A stretch of 64,000 nt of DNA from Pyrococcus sp. NA2 (GCF_000211475.1 NC_015474.1:744001-808000); one strand, 5' to 3'; positions 13,469 to 22,822 are shown, counted from the first letter of the stretch. Made by a program: numbers and translations. The notes: generated by a model from the letters alone, not told the origin.

Positions 13469-14236
13469 GTGGGAGAGTATTTCTTAGATCCAAATTTAGA
13501 CCCCAAGAAGGATCACGTTCTGTACAAGGATGAAGAACATCTCGTAGTCTATCTTGGAACCCAAGAGGGTCTTGAGGACGTTGATGTCAATAGCTACCTT
13601 ATAGTGAGTGGAGGGAAAGGAATTCTAATTGATCCAGGAGGATACAAAATCTTTCCTAAGGTTCTGGCAAATGTGTCAAAATACATAGATCCGGAGGACA
13701 TTGAGTACATTTACATGTGTCACCAGGATCCAGATGTTGCTGGAAGTATTCCCTTGTGGAGAGAGGTAAGTAACGCTAAGATAATAATTCACTGGCTATG
13801 GGTTAGATTTCTCCCTCACTTTGGTTTTGAGAACATAAGGGGATACGCACACGAGCTTCAAGATGAAGGTGAAAGCTTGAAGTTTGGAGCAACAACCCTC
13901 GAATTCATCCCGGCTCACTTCCTACATAGCCCTGGTCATTTCACGGTGTACGATAGAAGGAGCAAGTTCCTTTTCTCGGGTGATATTGGGATAGCATTTC
14001 CGGAGGAGGGATACCTTGTAGTTAACAACATTGAGAAGCACATAAGCTACATGAAACCGTTACATGAAAGGTTAATGGCAAGTAACAAAGCTTTAAGAGC
14101 TTGGATTTCTAAGGTTAGGGGGCTTGATATAGAGGCGATATTACCACAACATGGTGCCATAATACCGGGAAGATTTGTCCAAAGATTCCTAGATTGGCTT
14201 GAGAACCTTAAAGTTGGAGTTGATCTTATGAGGTGA
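13469..14236 (+). CDS. Metallo-beta-lactamase-fold diiron protein, ODP/flavodiiron-like
   Basis: A 255-residue protein with the metal-binding fold of flavodiiron proteins but no flavodoxin or rubredoxin domain. Candidate ligands are His85, Asp87 and Asp89 (HQDPD), His157 (SPGH), Asp172 (SGD) and His228 (LPQHG). In flavodiiron proteins the first motif is HxExDH; here Asp replaces Glu and Val90 replaces the last His. Stand-alone proteins of this kind next to chemoreceptors have been described as oxygen-binding diiron proteins (ODP) in Treponema. The next gene is indeed a soluble chemoreceptor-like protein, starting 5 bases after this stop. GTG start with a GGTGGAG site. The O2/NO-sensing role is inference. 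Confidence 0.75.
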   Translation: MGEYFLDPNLDPKKDHVLYKDEEHLVVYLGTQEGLEDVDVNSYLIVSGGKGILIDPGGYKIFPKVLANVSKYIDPEDIEYIYMCHQDPDVAGSIPLWREVSNAKIIIHWLWVRFLPHFGFENIRGYAHELQDEGESLKFGATTLEFIPAHFLHSPGHFTVYDRRSKFLFSGDIGIAFPEEGYLVVNNIEKHISYMKPLHERLMASNKALRAWISKVRGLDIEAILPQHGAIIPGRFVQRFLDWLENLKVGVDLMR

Positions 14237-14241
14237 AGAAA

Positions 14242-15000
14242 ATGGACATAAAAAGCGTTGAAAAGGCTTCTAGTGCCCTCTCTCAATCTTTAAGGATAAC
14301 GGTCTCAAGTAAGGAGGCAAGTAAGATAGTTGATGAACTTGCAGAGGAGATAAGTGGAAAGTTCATGGAGAATAGTGCCCTGATCCTTAATAATATTGAG
14401 AAACTCTCTGAGATAATGGAGGAGCTTGACAAGTTTCAGAGAGAGTTCTTACCATTTTTCCAGAGGCTAGAAGTATTTTCCAAGGAGTTTAACACCTTAG
14501 TTGAGAATCTAGAATACGTATCTAAGATAAGTGATTCAATAGCAAGTGTGGCAAAACAAACAAATTTAGTTGCCCTAAATGCTTCAATAGAAGCAGCCAG
14601 AGCTGGAGAGGCTGGAAGAGGATTTGCAGTTGTCGCAGATGAAATAAGAAGGATGGCCGTGCAGACGATGAACTTAGCAAAGGAGATTAAGGAATTCAAT
14701 TCAAGGGTAATGACTCAGCTTGACTCTCTCAGGGAGGTTCTTGGAATAATAGACAGAATTAGAGAAGGCACCGAAATCCTAGGGAAGGACATAGAGGTTA
14801 TCGTTGAAATAAGTAACGTGTTAAGTGACATATCCAAGGAGCAAGAGCAGTTCATTAATGATATAAAAAGGCTTAGAGGGATAGCTTTGGCTCTAAGAAA
14901 ATTCGCAGAGCTCCAGGAAAAATATAATAGGGAAATGGCATCCCTACTCAGGACATTGGCAAGTGAATTTTCAAGAGATATTAGGAGGACTGAAAGATGA
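14242..15000 (+). CDS. Soluble methyl-accepting chemotaxis-like signalling protein
   Basis: A 252-residue, wholly cytoplasmic helical protein. It contains the chemoreceptor hairpin tip with [20 protein letters not shown] followed by [14 protein letters not shown] (about residues 108-142), which binds CheA and CheW in true receptors. There is no membrane helix, HAMP or recognisable sensory domain; the arms are short. It most likely takes its input from the diiron protein encoded immediately upstream (5-base gap, ribosome site inside that gene's end). ATG 14242 is preferred to GTG 14233, which is part of the GAGGTGA site. It overlaps alaX by four bases. No cheA or cheY lies in this window. Confidence 0.82.
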   Translation: MDIKSVEKASSALSQSLRITVSSKEASKIVDELAEEISGKFMENSALILNNIEKLSEIMEELDKFQREFLPFFQRLEVFSKEFNTLVENLEYVSKISDSIASVAKQTNLVALNASIEAARAGEAGRGFAVVADEIRRMAVQTMNLAKEIKEFNSRVMTQLDSLREVLGIIDRIREGTEILGKDIEVIVEISNVLSDISKEQEQFINDIKRLRGIALALRKFAELQEKYNREMASLLRTLASEFSRDIRRTER

Positions 15001-16211
15001 CCGAAAGACTCTATTATAAAGATCCATACCTAAAAGAAACTAAAGCAAGAGTTTTGGAAGTGAAAAAGGATGGAGAACTAGTTAAGATAAGGCTTGATAG
15101 AACAATATTTTATCCTGAAGGGGGAGGTCAACCTGGAGATAGAGGAGTTATTGAAGGAGATGAATTTAAGGTTATAGTGGAGAATACAATTGAAGAGAAT
15201 GGAGAAATATGGCATGTTGGAAAGTTAGAGGGTGACATACCCAAGGAGGGATCATCGGTCAAGTTAAAGCTCGATTGGGAGTGGAGATATGGAAATATGC
15301 AAATCCATACAGGTCAGCATATTCTTTCAGCTGTCTTAAAGAAACTTTACGATTTAGATACAACGGGTTTCACGATATTCGGGGAATACGCAAAGATCGA
15401 AGTTAATGGTGAGCTTAGTTGGGATATGATTGAGAGGGCAGAGATTGAAGCCAACAAAGTTGTGTGGTCAAACGTTCCAGTTAAGGTGGAAGAGTACGAG
15501 GAACTCCCTCCTGAAGTGGCTAGGGAACTTAGGAAGAGCGTTGTTAAGTCCAAGGGGAAGATAAGGATAGTGAGGGTAGGAGATGTGGATGCTACGCCCT
15601 GTGGAGGTACTCACGTAAGTAGAACCGGAGAGGTGGGTGTCATAAAGGTTCTCAGATTTTACAAGAAATCAAGAGATCTTTGGAGAATAGAGTTCACATG
15701 CGGTTATAGAGCGATAACCAAGTTGGATAAATTGTTGAAGGATTACTGGTTGGCTTTAGATATGATGCCCAACAAGAATCCTCCTCTGCTCGAGAGGGTT
15801 AAGGATATCCTATCTTCACTCGAATCCAGAGAGAAGAAAATTGAAGAATTAAGGAGGGAAATTTGGAAATGGAAAGGAGAATCCCTACTGAGGAGAGGCA
15901 TCAGGATTGGGGGGTATAATGTTGTATACCACATTGAGGATTGGAACATGAAGGATGCTCAAGCATTTGCAGTTGACTTTGTGAAGAATAACCCTGGAAC
16001 AATTTTGATACTTGTCGGCAGTGAGTACGTTATATTCGCCAAGAATGAAAATGTTAAGCTATCAATGAGGGAACTTCTGAAGAATGTTATGGGAGAGTTG
16101 GGAGGGAAGGGAGGAGGAACGGAGAACTTAGCAAGGGGCAAAATTGAGGCCAGTCCAAACGATATCATAAACGTCACCTTGGAGAAACTAAAGGAGATGC
16201 TCAAGTCCTAG
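14997..16211 (+). CDS. alaX: AlaX, alanyl-tRNA editing protein (long form with DHHA1 domain)
   Basis: Free-standing editing enzyme that hydrolyses Ser-tRNA(Ala) (and Gly-tRNA(Ala)). The 404 residues contain the [13 protein letters not shown] motif (about 39-51), the zinc ligands HTGQH (about 103-107) and CGGTH (about 201-205), a coiled-coil linker, and a C-terminal DHHA1-like domain with [16 protein letters not shown]. That is the architecture of the long archaeal AlaX forms. ATGA overlap with the preceding receptor-like gene implies co-translation, although no functional link is evident. The 3' end overlaps the convergent PP-loop gene by 24 bases. Confidence 0.93.
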   Translation: MTERLYYKDPYLKETKARVLEVKKDGELVKIRLDRTIFYPEGGGQPGDRGVIEGDEFKVIVENTIEENGEIWHVGKLEGDIPKEGSSVKLKLDWEWRYGNMQIHTGQHILSAVLKKLYDLDTTGFTIFGEYAKIEVNGELSWDMIERAEIEANKVVWSNVPVKVEEYEELPPEVARELRKSVVKSKGKIRIVRVGDVDATPCGGTHVSRTGEVGVIKVLRFYKKSRDLWRIEFTCGYRAITKLDKLLKDYWLALDMMPNKNPPLLERVKDILSSLESREKKIEELRREIWKWKGESLLRRGIRIGGYNVVYHIEDWNMKDAQAFAVDFVKNNPGTILILVGSEYVIFAKNENVKLSMRELLKNVMGELGGKGGGTENLARGKIEASPNDIINVTLEKLKEMLKS

Positions 16212-17009
16212 CTTTTTATAAACGTATTCCTTCTGTTCCCTTGGAACATTTGGCTTTTCAACTTTTTTCAGGGCTTTTTCCCTCTCAATCAATCCATATC
16301 TCACCAAAGCCGCTATTCTTCTGTGCTCAAACGAATAACCGTGCTTCTCCCAGAATCTCTCAAGTGCTGGGCCTAATATTAGGCAATTACTCGTGTATCC
16401 GGGAAGTTCTGGAAGATTGAAGGGTAACTTTTTAAGAATCTCAAATCTCTCCCGTTCGCTCATTAAGGAGAGTATCCTAACTTGTAGCACTCCCCCGCTC
16501 ATCAGCATGTAAGGGTGATGGCCAAAGGGAAGTTCGTGTCCGGTAATTATATACTTGTATCCGTTTTCAACAGCATATTTTCTTAAAATTTCCATGGTTC
16601 TTTTTGAACACTTCCTACAGGGTGATTTAGCCTTCAGAAGGGCCTCCCTGAATATGTCGGAATAATCTCTCTTTATTATGGTGAGAGGAACTCCTAGATA
16701 CTTTGTCACTTCCCTTGCGTTCTCTATTGCCCTTGGATCCATGAATCCATGGTCAACTAGTACTGCCTCCACATCTATTCCATATTTCTCCTTTGCTAGA
16801 TACAATGCAACTGTTGAATCCTTACCTCCAGAATAAGCTACTATCGCTCTATCGATTTCCTTTAAAATCTCCTCAAGCTCCCTCCTTATCTTCTCCCTAT
16901 CTGGCGGATGTTCCAGAAAAGCCTTACACTCCTTGCATATTGGCCTCCCATTAATTATTAGGATCCTTGTAACTCTCTCATCATTTATACAGAGGGAGCA
17001 CTTTAGCAT
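16188..17009 (-). CDS. PP-loop ATPase, TtcA/TtuA-like tRNA-thiolation family
   Basis: A 273-residue protein with an N-terminal CxxC...CxxC zinc ribbon (CSLC and CKEC), the ATP pyrophosphatase motif AYSGGKDST (about 58-66) and a central CRKC pair (about 133-136). Such enzymes adenylate a tRNA base before sulfur transfer. The GHELPFGHHPY and C-terminal regions suggest a distinct subfamily, so the substrate is uncertain. ATG 17009 follows GGTGA with good spacing; GTG 17015 is an alternative. It lies 7 bases downstream of a radical SAM gene in the pyrC-pyrK run, so the two enzymes may act together. Confidence 0.75.
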   Translation of the reverse strand: MLKCSLCINDERVTRILIINGRPICKECKAFLEHPPDREKIRRELEEILKEIDRAIVAYSGGKDSTVALYLAKEKYGIDVEAVLVDHGFMDPRAIENAREVTKYLGVPLTIIKRDYSDIFREALLKAKSPCRKCSKRTMEILRKYAVENGYKYIITGHELPFGHHPYMLMSGGVLQVRILSLMSERERFEILKKLPFNLPELPGYTSNCLILGPALERFWEKHGYSFEHRRIAALVRYGLIEREKALKKVEKPNVPREQKEYVYKKLGLEHLL

Positions 17010-17016
17010 TGACACT

Positions 17017-17931
17017 TCACCAGAGTTCCTTTCTTTCTCTCTTTACTAAGGGTGCGACTTCCCTTGCGACCCTTTTTACATTGTAAAGAGTTATCGGATC
17101 CATCTGCTTAAGCTGAACAAGCAAACAACCACTTATTCTCACGTCTATATATTTCTTTGCCTCCATTGCGGCTTTTAGAAGTTCCCTAATGCTCTCTGCT
17201 CTCTCAAAGTCAAGTCCAGCCCTTCTCAATCGCTCGATGTTCAGTTCATGAATCGTTAAAGGCTGTAGGTGCATCTCATCTATTCCAAGGGAAGCTGCAA
17301 GTTCTGCTATCCTCGGTATGTCCTCATCATTTATCCCAGGCATGAATATTGTTCTAACAACAGATCTTACGCTCTTGTCCTCTCCAACGATTCTTAGAGC
17401 ATTTATGACGGCATCAAATGTGTCGGCATTTGTTATCTTTTTGTGTTTCTCTCTGTCCGCAGCGTTGAGGCTTATCATAACTAAATCAAAGTCCAGCTTT
17501 TCCCATAGCTCTTTAGTTAATAAGGAACCATTTGTCTGTAGATCAAGTCTAGCCTCAGGAAATCTCCTTCTTAGCATCCTATTTACTTCAACTATCCTTG
17601 GACTCAACAGAGGTTCTCCATATTGGGATATGGTTATTGCCTTTGGATTGTCCCATCCATAGTAACCAGGTTTTGGTGCTTTTCCAAGTTTGACAGCAAC
17701 ATTGGAATAGCAGAATATGCAGTCATGATTGCATGCTGGTGTTAACTCATAACTTGGGTGGTGAACTGGGTTTGGATTTGTCAAATCTAATCCTTGGCAA
17801 TAGTTGCAATGTGTTGGCCATGTAATCTCTTCTACGAACTTTTTCAACTCTCTGGCCTCTCTGTTCTCTAGACGTTGTGGTTCTATTCCCATCATTTTAG
17901 CAAATTCTTCCCAGGAGTATCTCTTTTTCAT
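17017..17931 (-). CDS. Radical SAM protein of unknown substrate
   Basis: A 304-residue radical SAM enzyme. The cluster motif CNHDCIFC (about residues 67-74) binds the [4Fe-4S] centre, followed by the GEP-like motif QYGEPLLSP and DLQTNGSLL. Additional cysteines before the motif (HCNYCQG, about 42-48) could bind another metal centre. TWPTHCNYCQGLDL and the HHPSYELTPACNHDC start are not those of a pathway enzyme I can name. It is followed by a PP-loop ATPase 7 bases away and preceded by pyrK, all on the minus strand. Confidence 0.72.
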   Translation of the reverse strand: MKKRYSWEEFAKMMGIEPQRLENREARELKKFVEEITWPTHCNYCQGLDLTNPNPVHHPSYELTPACNHDCIFCYSNVAVKLGKAPKPGYYGWDNPKAITISQYGEPLLSPRIVEVNRMLRRRFPEARLDLQTNGSLLTKELWEKLDFDLVMISLNAADREKHKKITNADTFDAVINALRIVGEDKSVRSVVRTIFMPGINDEDIPRIAELAASLGIDEMHLQPLTIHELNIERLRRAGLDFERAESIRELLKAAMEAKKYIDVRISGCLLVQLKQMDPITLYNVKRVAREVAPLVKRERKELW

Positions 17932-17935
17932 AGTT

Positions 17936-18679
17936 TCACCTCAGGGGTTTAATTCTGCCATCAGGAAGTCTAACAAATTTGCCGATTTCAGTTCCTCTAA
18001 GCTGTTCTCCGGTAAAGACGGGACCATCTCTACACACCAAATAAGGGCCAAGGGCACAGCTTCCACAAACTCCGATCCCACACTTCATGTATCTCTCGGC
18101 TGAAATCTGAACTCTTTCATATTTCATTATCTCAAGGATCTTTGCAAGCATTATCTCTGGTCCGCATGCGTAAACTTGAGAGAACTCATCCTTTCTTTTA
18201 GCTAGAATATCGGTTGGAAATCCCTTAATTCCTGAGGATCCATCATCCGTGGTTACCACAATTTCCTCTACGTAATCTTCTACATCAAGGAGAGCAATTT
18301 CATCTCTCGTCCTAGCTCCATATATCAGGACTTTCTCCTCAAGTTTTCCATACTTTGCCAGGGCATATATGGGAGGAATTCCTATACCTCCAGCTACAAG
18401 TGCGACCCTTCCCTCCACTTCTCTAAATCCATTTCCATAGGGGCCCCTAATCCAAATGTAATCCCCTTCTTCTAATTCAAAGAGCTTAGATGTGAATGGA
18501 CCAACTCTCTTAACGACTATTAAATCTTTGTCAGCTAAGCTAAATGGTTTCTCATTAACTCCTGGAAGCCATACCATTATAAATTGGCCTGGAGTGAAAT
18601 CCAGCTTCTCGCTAAATCGAAAGGCTCTGATATTCTTAGCTACCTCCCATGTCTCTCTTATGATCACTCTCTTTAACAA
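17936..18679 (-). CDS. pyrK: PyrK, dihydroorotate dehydrogenase electron-transfer subunit
   Basis: FAD/[2Fe-2S] subunit that passes electrons from PyrD to NAD+. The 247 residues have a ferredoxin-reductase-like FAD domain (FTPGQFIMVWLPG and KPFSLAD, about 28-50), a nucleotide-binding domain with AGGIGIPPIYALA (about 92-104), and the C-terminal cluster motif CGIGVCGSC...C (about 202-216). It overlaps pyrC by 44 bases. The start is TTG 18679, preceded by GGGGAGAGG; GTG 18667 is possible. pyrD is not in this window. Confidence 0.9.
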   Translation of the reverse strand: MLKRVIIRETWEVAKNIRAFRFSEKLDFTPGQFIMVWLPGVNEKPFSLADKDLIVVKRVGPFTSKLFELEEGDYIWIRGPYGNGFREVEGRVALVAGGIGIPPIYALAKYGKLEEKVLIYGARTRDEIALLDVEDYVEEIVVTTDDGSSGIKGFPTDILAKRKDEFSQVYACGPEIMLAKILEIMKYERVQISAERYMKCGIGVCGSCALGPYLVCRDGPVFTGEQLRGTEIGKFVRLPDGRIKPLR

Positions 18680-19871
18680 TCCTCTCCCCCCTAGGTTTTC
18701 CTATTATCTCATCATCCTCCATCACTATCTCTCCCCTAAGTATCGTCATTATAACCTTTCCTCTAACCCTCCATCCCTCATAAGGTGTCCACCCAGCTTT
18801 TGTGTACATGTTATCGGCACTTATTGTCCATTCCTTTTTCATGTCAACTATTATTAGGTCAGCGTCCTTTCCCTCTTTCCACCCTTTATTCTTTATGCCG
18901 AAGATCTTTGCTGGGTTGATAACCATCTTCTCAACTATATCCCACAGGGTTAATAATCCTCTATTCACAGCATTCAGAAGGAGAGGTAACTCTGTTTCTA
19001 GTCCAGGTAATCCGGCTGCTCCTTCTTCTTTATCCTCTAAAGTGTGAGGCGCATGATCGCTGGCTATTATAGGTACCTTCTTTATGTTTTTCCAAAGAAA
19101 TCTTCTGTCTTCCTCAGTTCTCAGAGGGGGATAAACCTTTAAGAGCTTTGAATTCTCATAGTCTTTCTTTGTAAGGAATAAGTGATGAGGAGTAACCTCG
19201 AAGCTAACCCACCTTAGTCCTGCTCTTAGTATTCGTTCCAGCCCCTCCTTGGTGGAAACGTGACATATGTGTAGTGGCTTCTTTAATTTCTTAGCTGCGT
19301 TTAACGCTTTTTCTATAGCTGTAATTTCAACTATTGGAGGCCTCTCAGGATATTTAGCTATCATTTCATAATCTTCTGCATGGACACTTACTATGTCCGG
19401 AGCTTTTCTGTAGTCCTCTTCAAAATCTTTTGAATATATCCCACCAGTTGATGCTCCCATAAATATTTTGTAGAAGTCAGCTTTAACGGGTTCATTTCCC
19501 GCTATCAAGAATCCTAAGGCGTAATCAGCATAGCTCTTCTTCTTGAAGAGTAATTCTCTCATTCTTAGCGTTTTCTCATCCATTATAGGAGGCTTAGTAT
19601 TTGGCATGTCGAATACTGTGGTTATCCCACCATGTAAAGCAGCTTTAGTTCCACTAGAAATCGTCTCTTTGTAGGATTCATTGAAGTCTCTTAAATGAAC
19701 ATGTACATCTATGAGACCGGGCAATATTAACTGGTTTTTTTCAGTTTTTATAACATTGTCTCCTTTTAGTTCTCTCATAGAAAATTTTGTAATTTTGCCA
19801 AACTCTATGCCTATCGAACCGTCGATAATCTTTTCATGGAATAAAAATTTGCCACTTATCACGAGATCCAT
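18636..19871 (-). CDS. pyrC: Dihydroorotase
   Basis: Zinc amidohydrolase of pyrimidine synthesis, converting carbamoyl-aspartate to dihydroorotate. The 411 residues include the metal motif DVHVHLRD (about 55-62), the MPNTKPP substrate loop, the HICHVST motif with another metal His, and the SDHAPHT motif carrying the last metal Asp and the proton-shuttling region. I chose ATG 19871, which follows GGTGAATCTA; in-frame TTG and GTG codons upstream are part of that site. First gene of the leftward pyrC-pyrK run. Confidence 0.94.
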   Translation of the reverse strand: MDLVISGKFLFHEKIIDGSIGIEFGKITKFSMRELKGDNVIKTEKNQLILPGLIDVHVHLRDFNESYKETISSGTKAALHGGITTVFDMPNTKPPIMDEKTLRMRELLFKKKSYADYALGFLIAGNEPVKADFYKIFMGASTGGIYSKDFEEDYRKAPDIVSVHAEDYEMIAKYPERPPIVEITAIEKALNAAKKLKKPLHICHVSTKEGLERILRAGLRWVSFEVTPHHLFLTKKDYENSKLLKVYPPLRTEEDRRFLWKNIKKVPIIASDHAPHTLEDKEEGAAGLPGLETELPLLLNAVNRGLLTLWDIVEKMVINPAKIFGIKNKGWKEGKDADLIIVDMKKEWTISADNMYTKAGWTPYEGWRVRGKVIMTILRGEIVMEDDEIIGKPRGERIVKESDHKRDMGGS

Positions 19872-20186
19872 TAGATTCACCAACTTTAAACAATTATCAA
19901 ATGGTTCTTAAGTTTTTTCTAGATTTCTTGGAGGTAATTAAAGTTTTTTCTGTAAAAATACCGAGTAAACTCTGTCTTTATTATCAGAAACTATTTGATA
20001 AGTCCCTGTTAATATCATAAGCCCTTGGTTTTCCCTGTTAACTGTATAAATTCCTGTCTCTTCCCTTATTTTGAAGTTCGTCGGAATCCTTAAATACCAA
20101 TTTAATGTATAAACTTATGCCTTATGCATGCCTTATTGGACATATTTGGCTTGGGTACATGACGGAAGCTTGATAGGTGGTGAACA
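19872..20186. promoter_or_regulatory. Divergent control region between pyrC and the ABC importer
   Basis: A 315-base AT-rich gap without a gene. It holds an inverted repeat TTATCA-N9-TGATAA at 19981-20001, a direct repeat CCCTGTTAA at 20004-20012 and 20033-20041, and a second direct repeat ATGCCTTA at 20117-20124 and 20128-20135. TATA candidates for the importer are CTTAAATACC (20089-20098) and TGTATAAAC (20106-20114). The repeats upstream of the TATA box could be activator or repressor sites. No TATCAC-N5-GTGATA sugar-regulator motif is seen. Function is inferred only from position. Confidence 0.45.
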
Positions 20187-22649
20187 ATGAAGAAAGTTGG
20201 CATATTGACAATATTAGTTGCCTTAGGAATGTTAGCTACACCCCTTATAAGTCCAGCAACTGCAGAGGAACAAAAAGTTCTAAAGATAGCAATGTACTCA
20301 GCAACTGGTTCCCTATTCATGGGTGTCTGGAACCCAAGCGCTGCTGGATTCAGAGACGTTTATTCAACTAGAGCAGCAAGTCTTGCCCAAGATGAAGGCT
20401 CAGCAGTATGGGGAATTGATGGCGATTACCACCCATACAGGTGTACAATAATTAAAGCTGAGGAGAATGTGAAGGTCCCAGATGACGCACTTATATTCAA
20501 CTCAACGAGTAAGAAGTGGGTTGCTGCTCATGCTGGTGAGATTGCTCCAACTGCCGTTACCTTCAAGTGCCAGAAGATTTACTTCCACGATGGTCACAAG
20601 TTAAGCGTTGCTGACGTGATGTACAGCTACTACTGGAGCTGGGAGTGGACAAGCCAAGATGGAGACAACGACCCATACTATGACAAGAACGAAGCTGACT
20701 GGAGTGCAGAAACAATGCAGAAACTCCTTGGATTGAAGGTTGTGAGTGAAGATGACGACCACTTCGTGATAACAATCTACCACACCTATACGTTCCCACC
20801 ATACAAGTGGTACCAGTACTGGTACTTTACACCATACGTTTCATACCCATGGCAGCTTATTTATGCTATGAGTGAGGTTGTTGCTCACAATCCAAAGTAC
20901 TCCTTCAGTGAGTCTACTGAGGAGGTTCAGCAGATTGATATGCTAACACCTGAGCACGCTAAGGTTGTTATGGAGGAGCTTGAGAAGTTGAAGAAGGAGA
21001 AGCCCATTCCAGATGTTATAAAGCAGTTCATCTACGATGAGCAAGACGAGATTAAGGAGTATGATGACATTATTAACTTCATAAAGAAGCACAATCACAT
21101 GTTCATCTCAAATGGACCCTACATCATCGACGTTTACAAACCAGAAAACCTCTACCTCAAATACGTAAAATTCGACAAGTGGGTCAAGCCAGAGTACGCC
21201 GAAGACATGTACAACTTCGAACCATACTTCGACGTTATTGAGCTTTATGGAATTCAGAATGAGAACACGATAATTCTGGGTGTTGCAAAGGGAGACTACG
21301 ACCTATCATGGTACTCATTCCCATCATTCAAATTCTCAGGTCTAAGCCAGGAGGACAGGAACAAGATTGACATGTACGTTAACATTGGTGGATTCTGGGA
21401 CATGGTTTGGAATCCTGTGCATGATAAGGATAATCCGTATTTGGTTACGGTGGGTGATAAGAAGTACTTCAACCCATTCGCAATTAGAGAAATAAGATTC
21501 GCAATGGAATACCTAATCAACAGAAACTACATCGTCCAAAACATACTACAAGGATCTGGTGGTCCCATGTTCACACCATGGACGAGCGGTGACAAGCTAG
21601 CAATAGAGAAGCTTCAGCCAGTTCTTGACGCATTCGGAATTGACGCTCAGGGTGATGAGGAGTTTGCTTTGAAGCTTATTGACGAGGCTATGAGGAAGGC
21701 TGCCGAGGATCTAGCCAAACAGGGTTACAAACTCGAAAAGAAGAACGGAAAATGGTACTTCAACGGAGAACCAATAAAGCTTGTTGGTATTGGAAGACAG
21801 GAGGACGAAAGGAAGGATGAGGCTTACTACATTGCAGAGATACTAAAGAAGGCTGGGTTTGATGTGCAGGTCAAGATCGTCGACAGAAGAACTGCAAACA
21901 AGATTGTCTATCAAACTGACCCAAGAAATTACGAATGGAACTACTACACAGAAGGATGGGTTGCAGGTGGTAGTGTGAAGTTCTCAATAAGCAGAATACT
22001 CCAGTACTACACCACCGCTTGGTTCGGTCCAGGATTCGTAGGATGGAAGTTCACTCCAGAGAACACCTACAGGGCAACAGTTGAGGAAGTTCTCAAGTAC
22101 TTGGGTGATGGAGACATCCAGGCTGCAATTGACATGCTTCAGCTTGAGTACTTCACAAGCGTGGACAAGCTCAAACCAATCCTCAACTGGACCAATGATG
22201 ACATTGGATGGTTGATCTACACGAGCAACTACAAGAACCAGACACTTGACTCTGAAGCTAAGTACTGGGATCTCACCAAGATTGGAGCTGCTATGGGTAT
22301 CTATGAGAGCTTCAGGGTATTCACTACCGAAAACTGGCAGTTCTTCCCAGTCAATAAGAGGATTAAGTTCAGGGTCATGGATCCAGCAGTTGGTCTAGGA
22401 AACAGCATCGTCATGAAGAGTGCTTATGTTGCTGAGGTTCCTGAGACGCCTACGGAGACTACTACGACGACAACGACTCAGACGACTACTACTACAACTA
22501 CAACAACAACGTCATCTCCAAGTCCAACCTCGCCAACTCAGACTACAACTGCATCGCCAACTGAGACTGGAGGAGGAATTTGTGGCCCAGCAATCCTCAT
22601 AGCCCTAACAGCAACACCACTACTACTAAGAAGGAAAAGAAGATCATGA
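20187..22649 (+). CDS. ABC importer substrate-binding protein (family 5, peptide/oligosaccharide type) with CGP-CTERM-like tail
   Basis: An 820-residue extracellular binding protein of the DppA/OppA type, which in Thermococcales may carry sugars rather than peptides. It has a signal peptide (about residues 1-27, cleavage near SPATAEE), the large family 5 domain (about 30-745), then a Thr/Ser/Pro stalk (22447-22570) that would be O-glycosylated. The tail is GGGICGPAILIALTATPLLL plus RRKRRS, resembling the CGP-CTERM sorting signal of Thermococcales, so the protein is probably anchored at the membrane or processed there. Ribosome site GGTGGTG. First gene of the importer cluster; codon usage is rich in C-ending codons, as in highly expressed genes. 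Confidence 0.9.
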   Translation: MKKVGILTILVALGMLATPLISPATAEEQKVLKIAMYSATGSLFMGVWNPSAAGFRDVYSTRAASLAQDEGSAVWGIDGDYHPYRCTIIKAEENVKVPDDALIFNSTSKKWVAAHAGEIAPTAVTFKCQKIYFHDGHKLSVADVMYSYYWSWEWTSQDGDNDPYYDKNEADWSAETMQKLLGLKVVSEDDDHFVITIYHTYTFPPYKWYQYWYFTPYVSYPWQLIYAMSEVVAHNPKYSFSESTEEVQQIDMLTPEHAKVVMEELEKLKKEKPIPDVIKQFIYDEQDEIKEYDDIINFIKKHNHMFISNGPYIIDVYKPENLYLKYVKFDKWVKPEYAEDMYNFEPYFDVIELYGIQNENTIILGVAKGDYDLSWYSFPSFKFSGLSQEDRNKIDMYVNIGGFWDMVWNPVHDKDNPYLVTVGDKKYFNPFAIREIRFAMEYLINRNYIVQNILQGSGGPMFTPWTSGDKLAIEKLQPVLDAFGIDAQGDEEFALKLIDEAMRKAAEDLAKQGYKLEKKNGKWYFNGEPIKLVGIGRQEDERKDEAYYIAEILKKAGFDVQVKIVDRRTANKIVYQTDPRNYEWNYYTEGWVAGGSVKFSISRILQYYTTAWFGPGFVGWKFTPENTYRATVEEVLKYLGDGDIQAAIDMLQLEYFTSVDKLKPILNWTNDDIGWLIYTSNYKNQTLDSEAKYWDLTKIGAAMGIYESFRVFTTENWQFFPVNKRIKFRVMDPAVGLGNSIVMKSAYVAEVPETPTETTTTTTTQTTTTTTTTTTSSPSPTSPTQTTTASPTETGGGICGPAILIALTATPLLLRRKRRS

Positions 22650-22654
22650 GCTCT

Positions 22655-22690
22655 TCCTCTAATTTTTCTTAATTTCTTCGTTCTCTTCTC
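22655..22690 (+). terminator. T-rich putative terminator after the binding-protein gene
   Basis: A pyrimidine-rich stretch with runs such as TTTTTC and TTTCTT follows directly after the stop of the binding-protein gene, and a separate TATA box lies before dppB. Oligo-T tracts end transcription in Thermococcales. It may lower expression of the permease genes relative to the binding protein. Inferred from composition only. Confidence 0.4.
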
Positions 22691-22737
22691 CTCTGCTTAT
22701 ATTGTCCGTTTTACCGTTCAGATAGTATTCGAAGTAA

Positions 22738-22747
22738 GATATATAAA
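22738..22747 (+). promoter_or_regulatory. TATA box of the permease/ATPase genes
   Basis: AGATATATAAAG lies about 80 bases before the dppB start, placing the expected transcription start near 22770. It suggests that dppBCDF is transcribed separately from the binding-protein gene. Inferred. Confidence 0.5.
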
Positions 22748-22822
22748 GTACTTTTACAAGCTTGAAAAAGATAATGTTCAAATTTGTTCCTTCAAAAACT
22801 TGAGTGTGCAGGAGGGTGAGAA

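Noticed and set aside
22447-22570. ACT/ACA/ACG-rich tract as a microsatellite or CRISPR-like repeat
   Set aside because: It is a coding Thr stalk with varied synonymous codons, without fixed repeat units or spacers.
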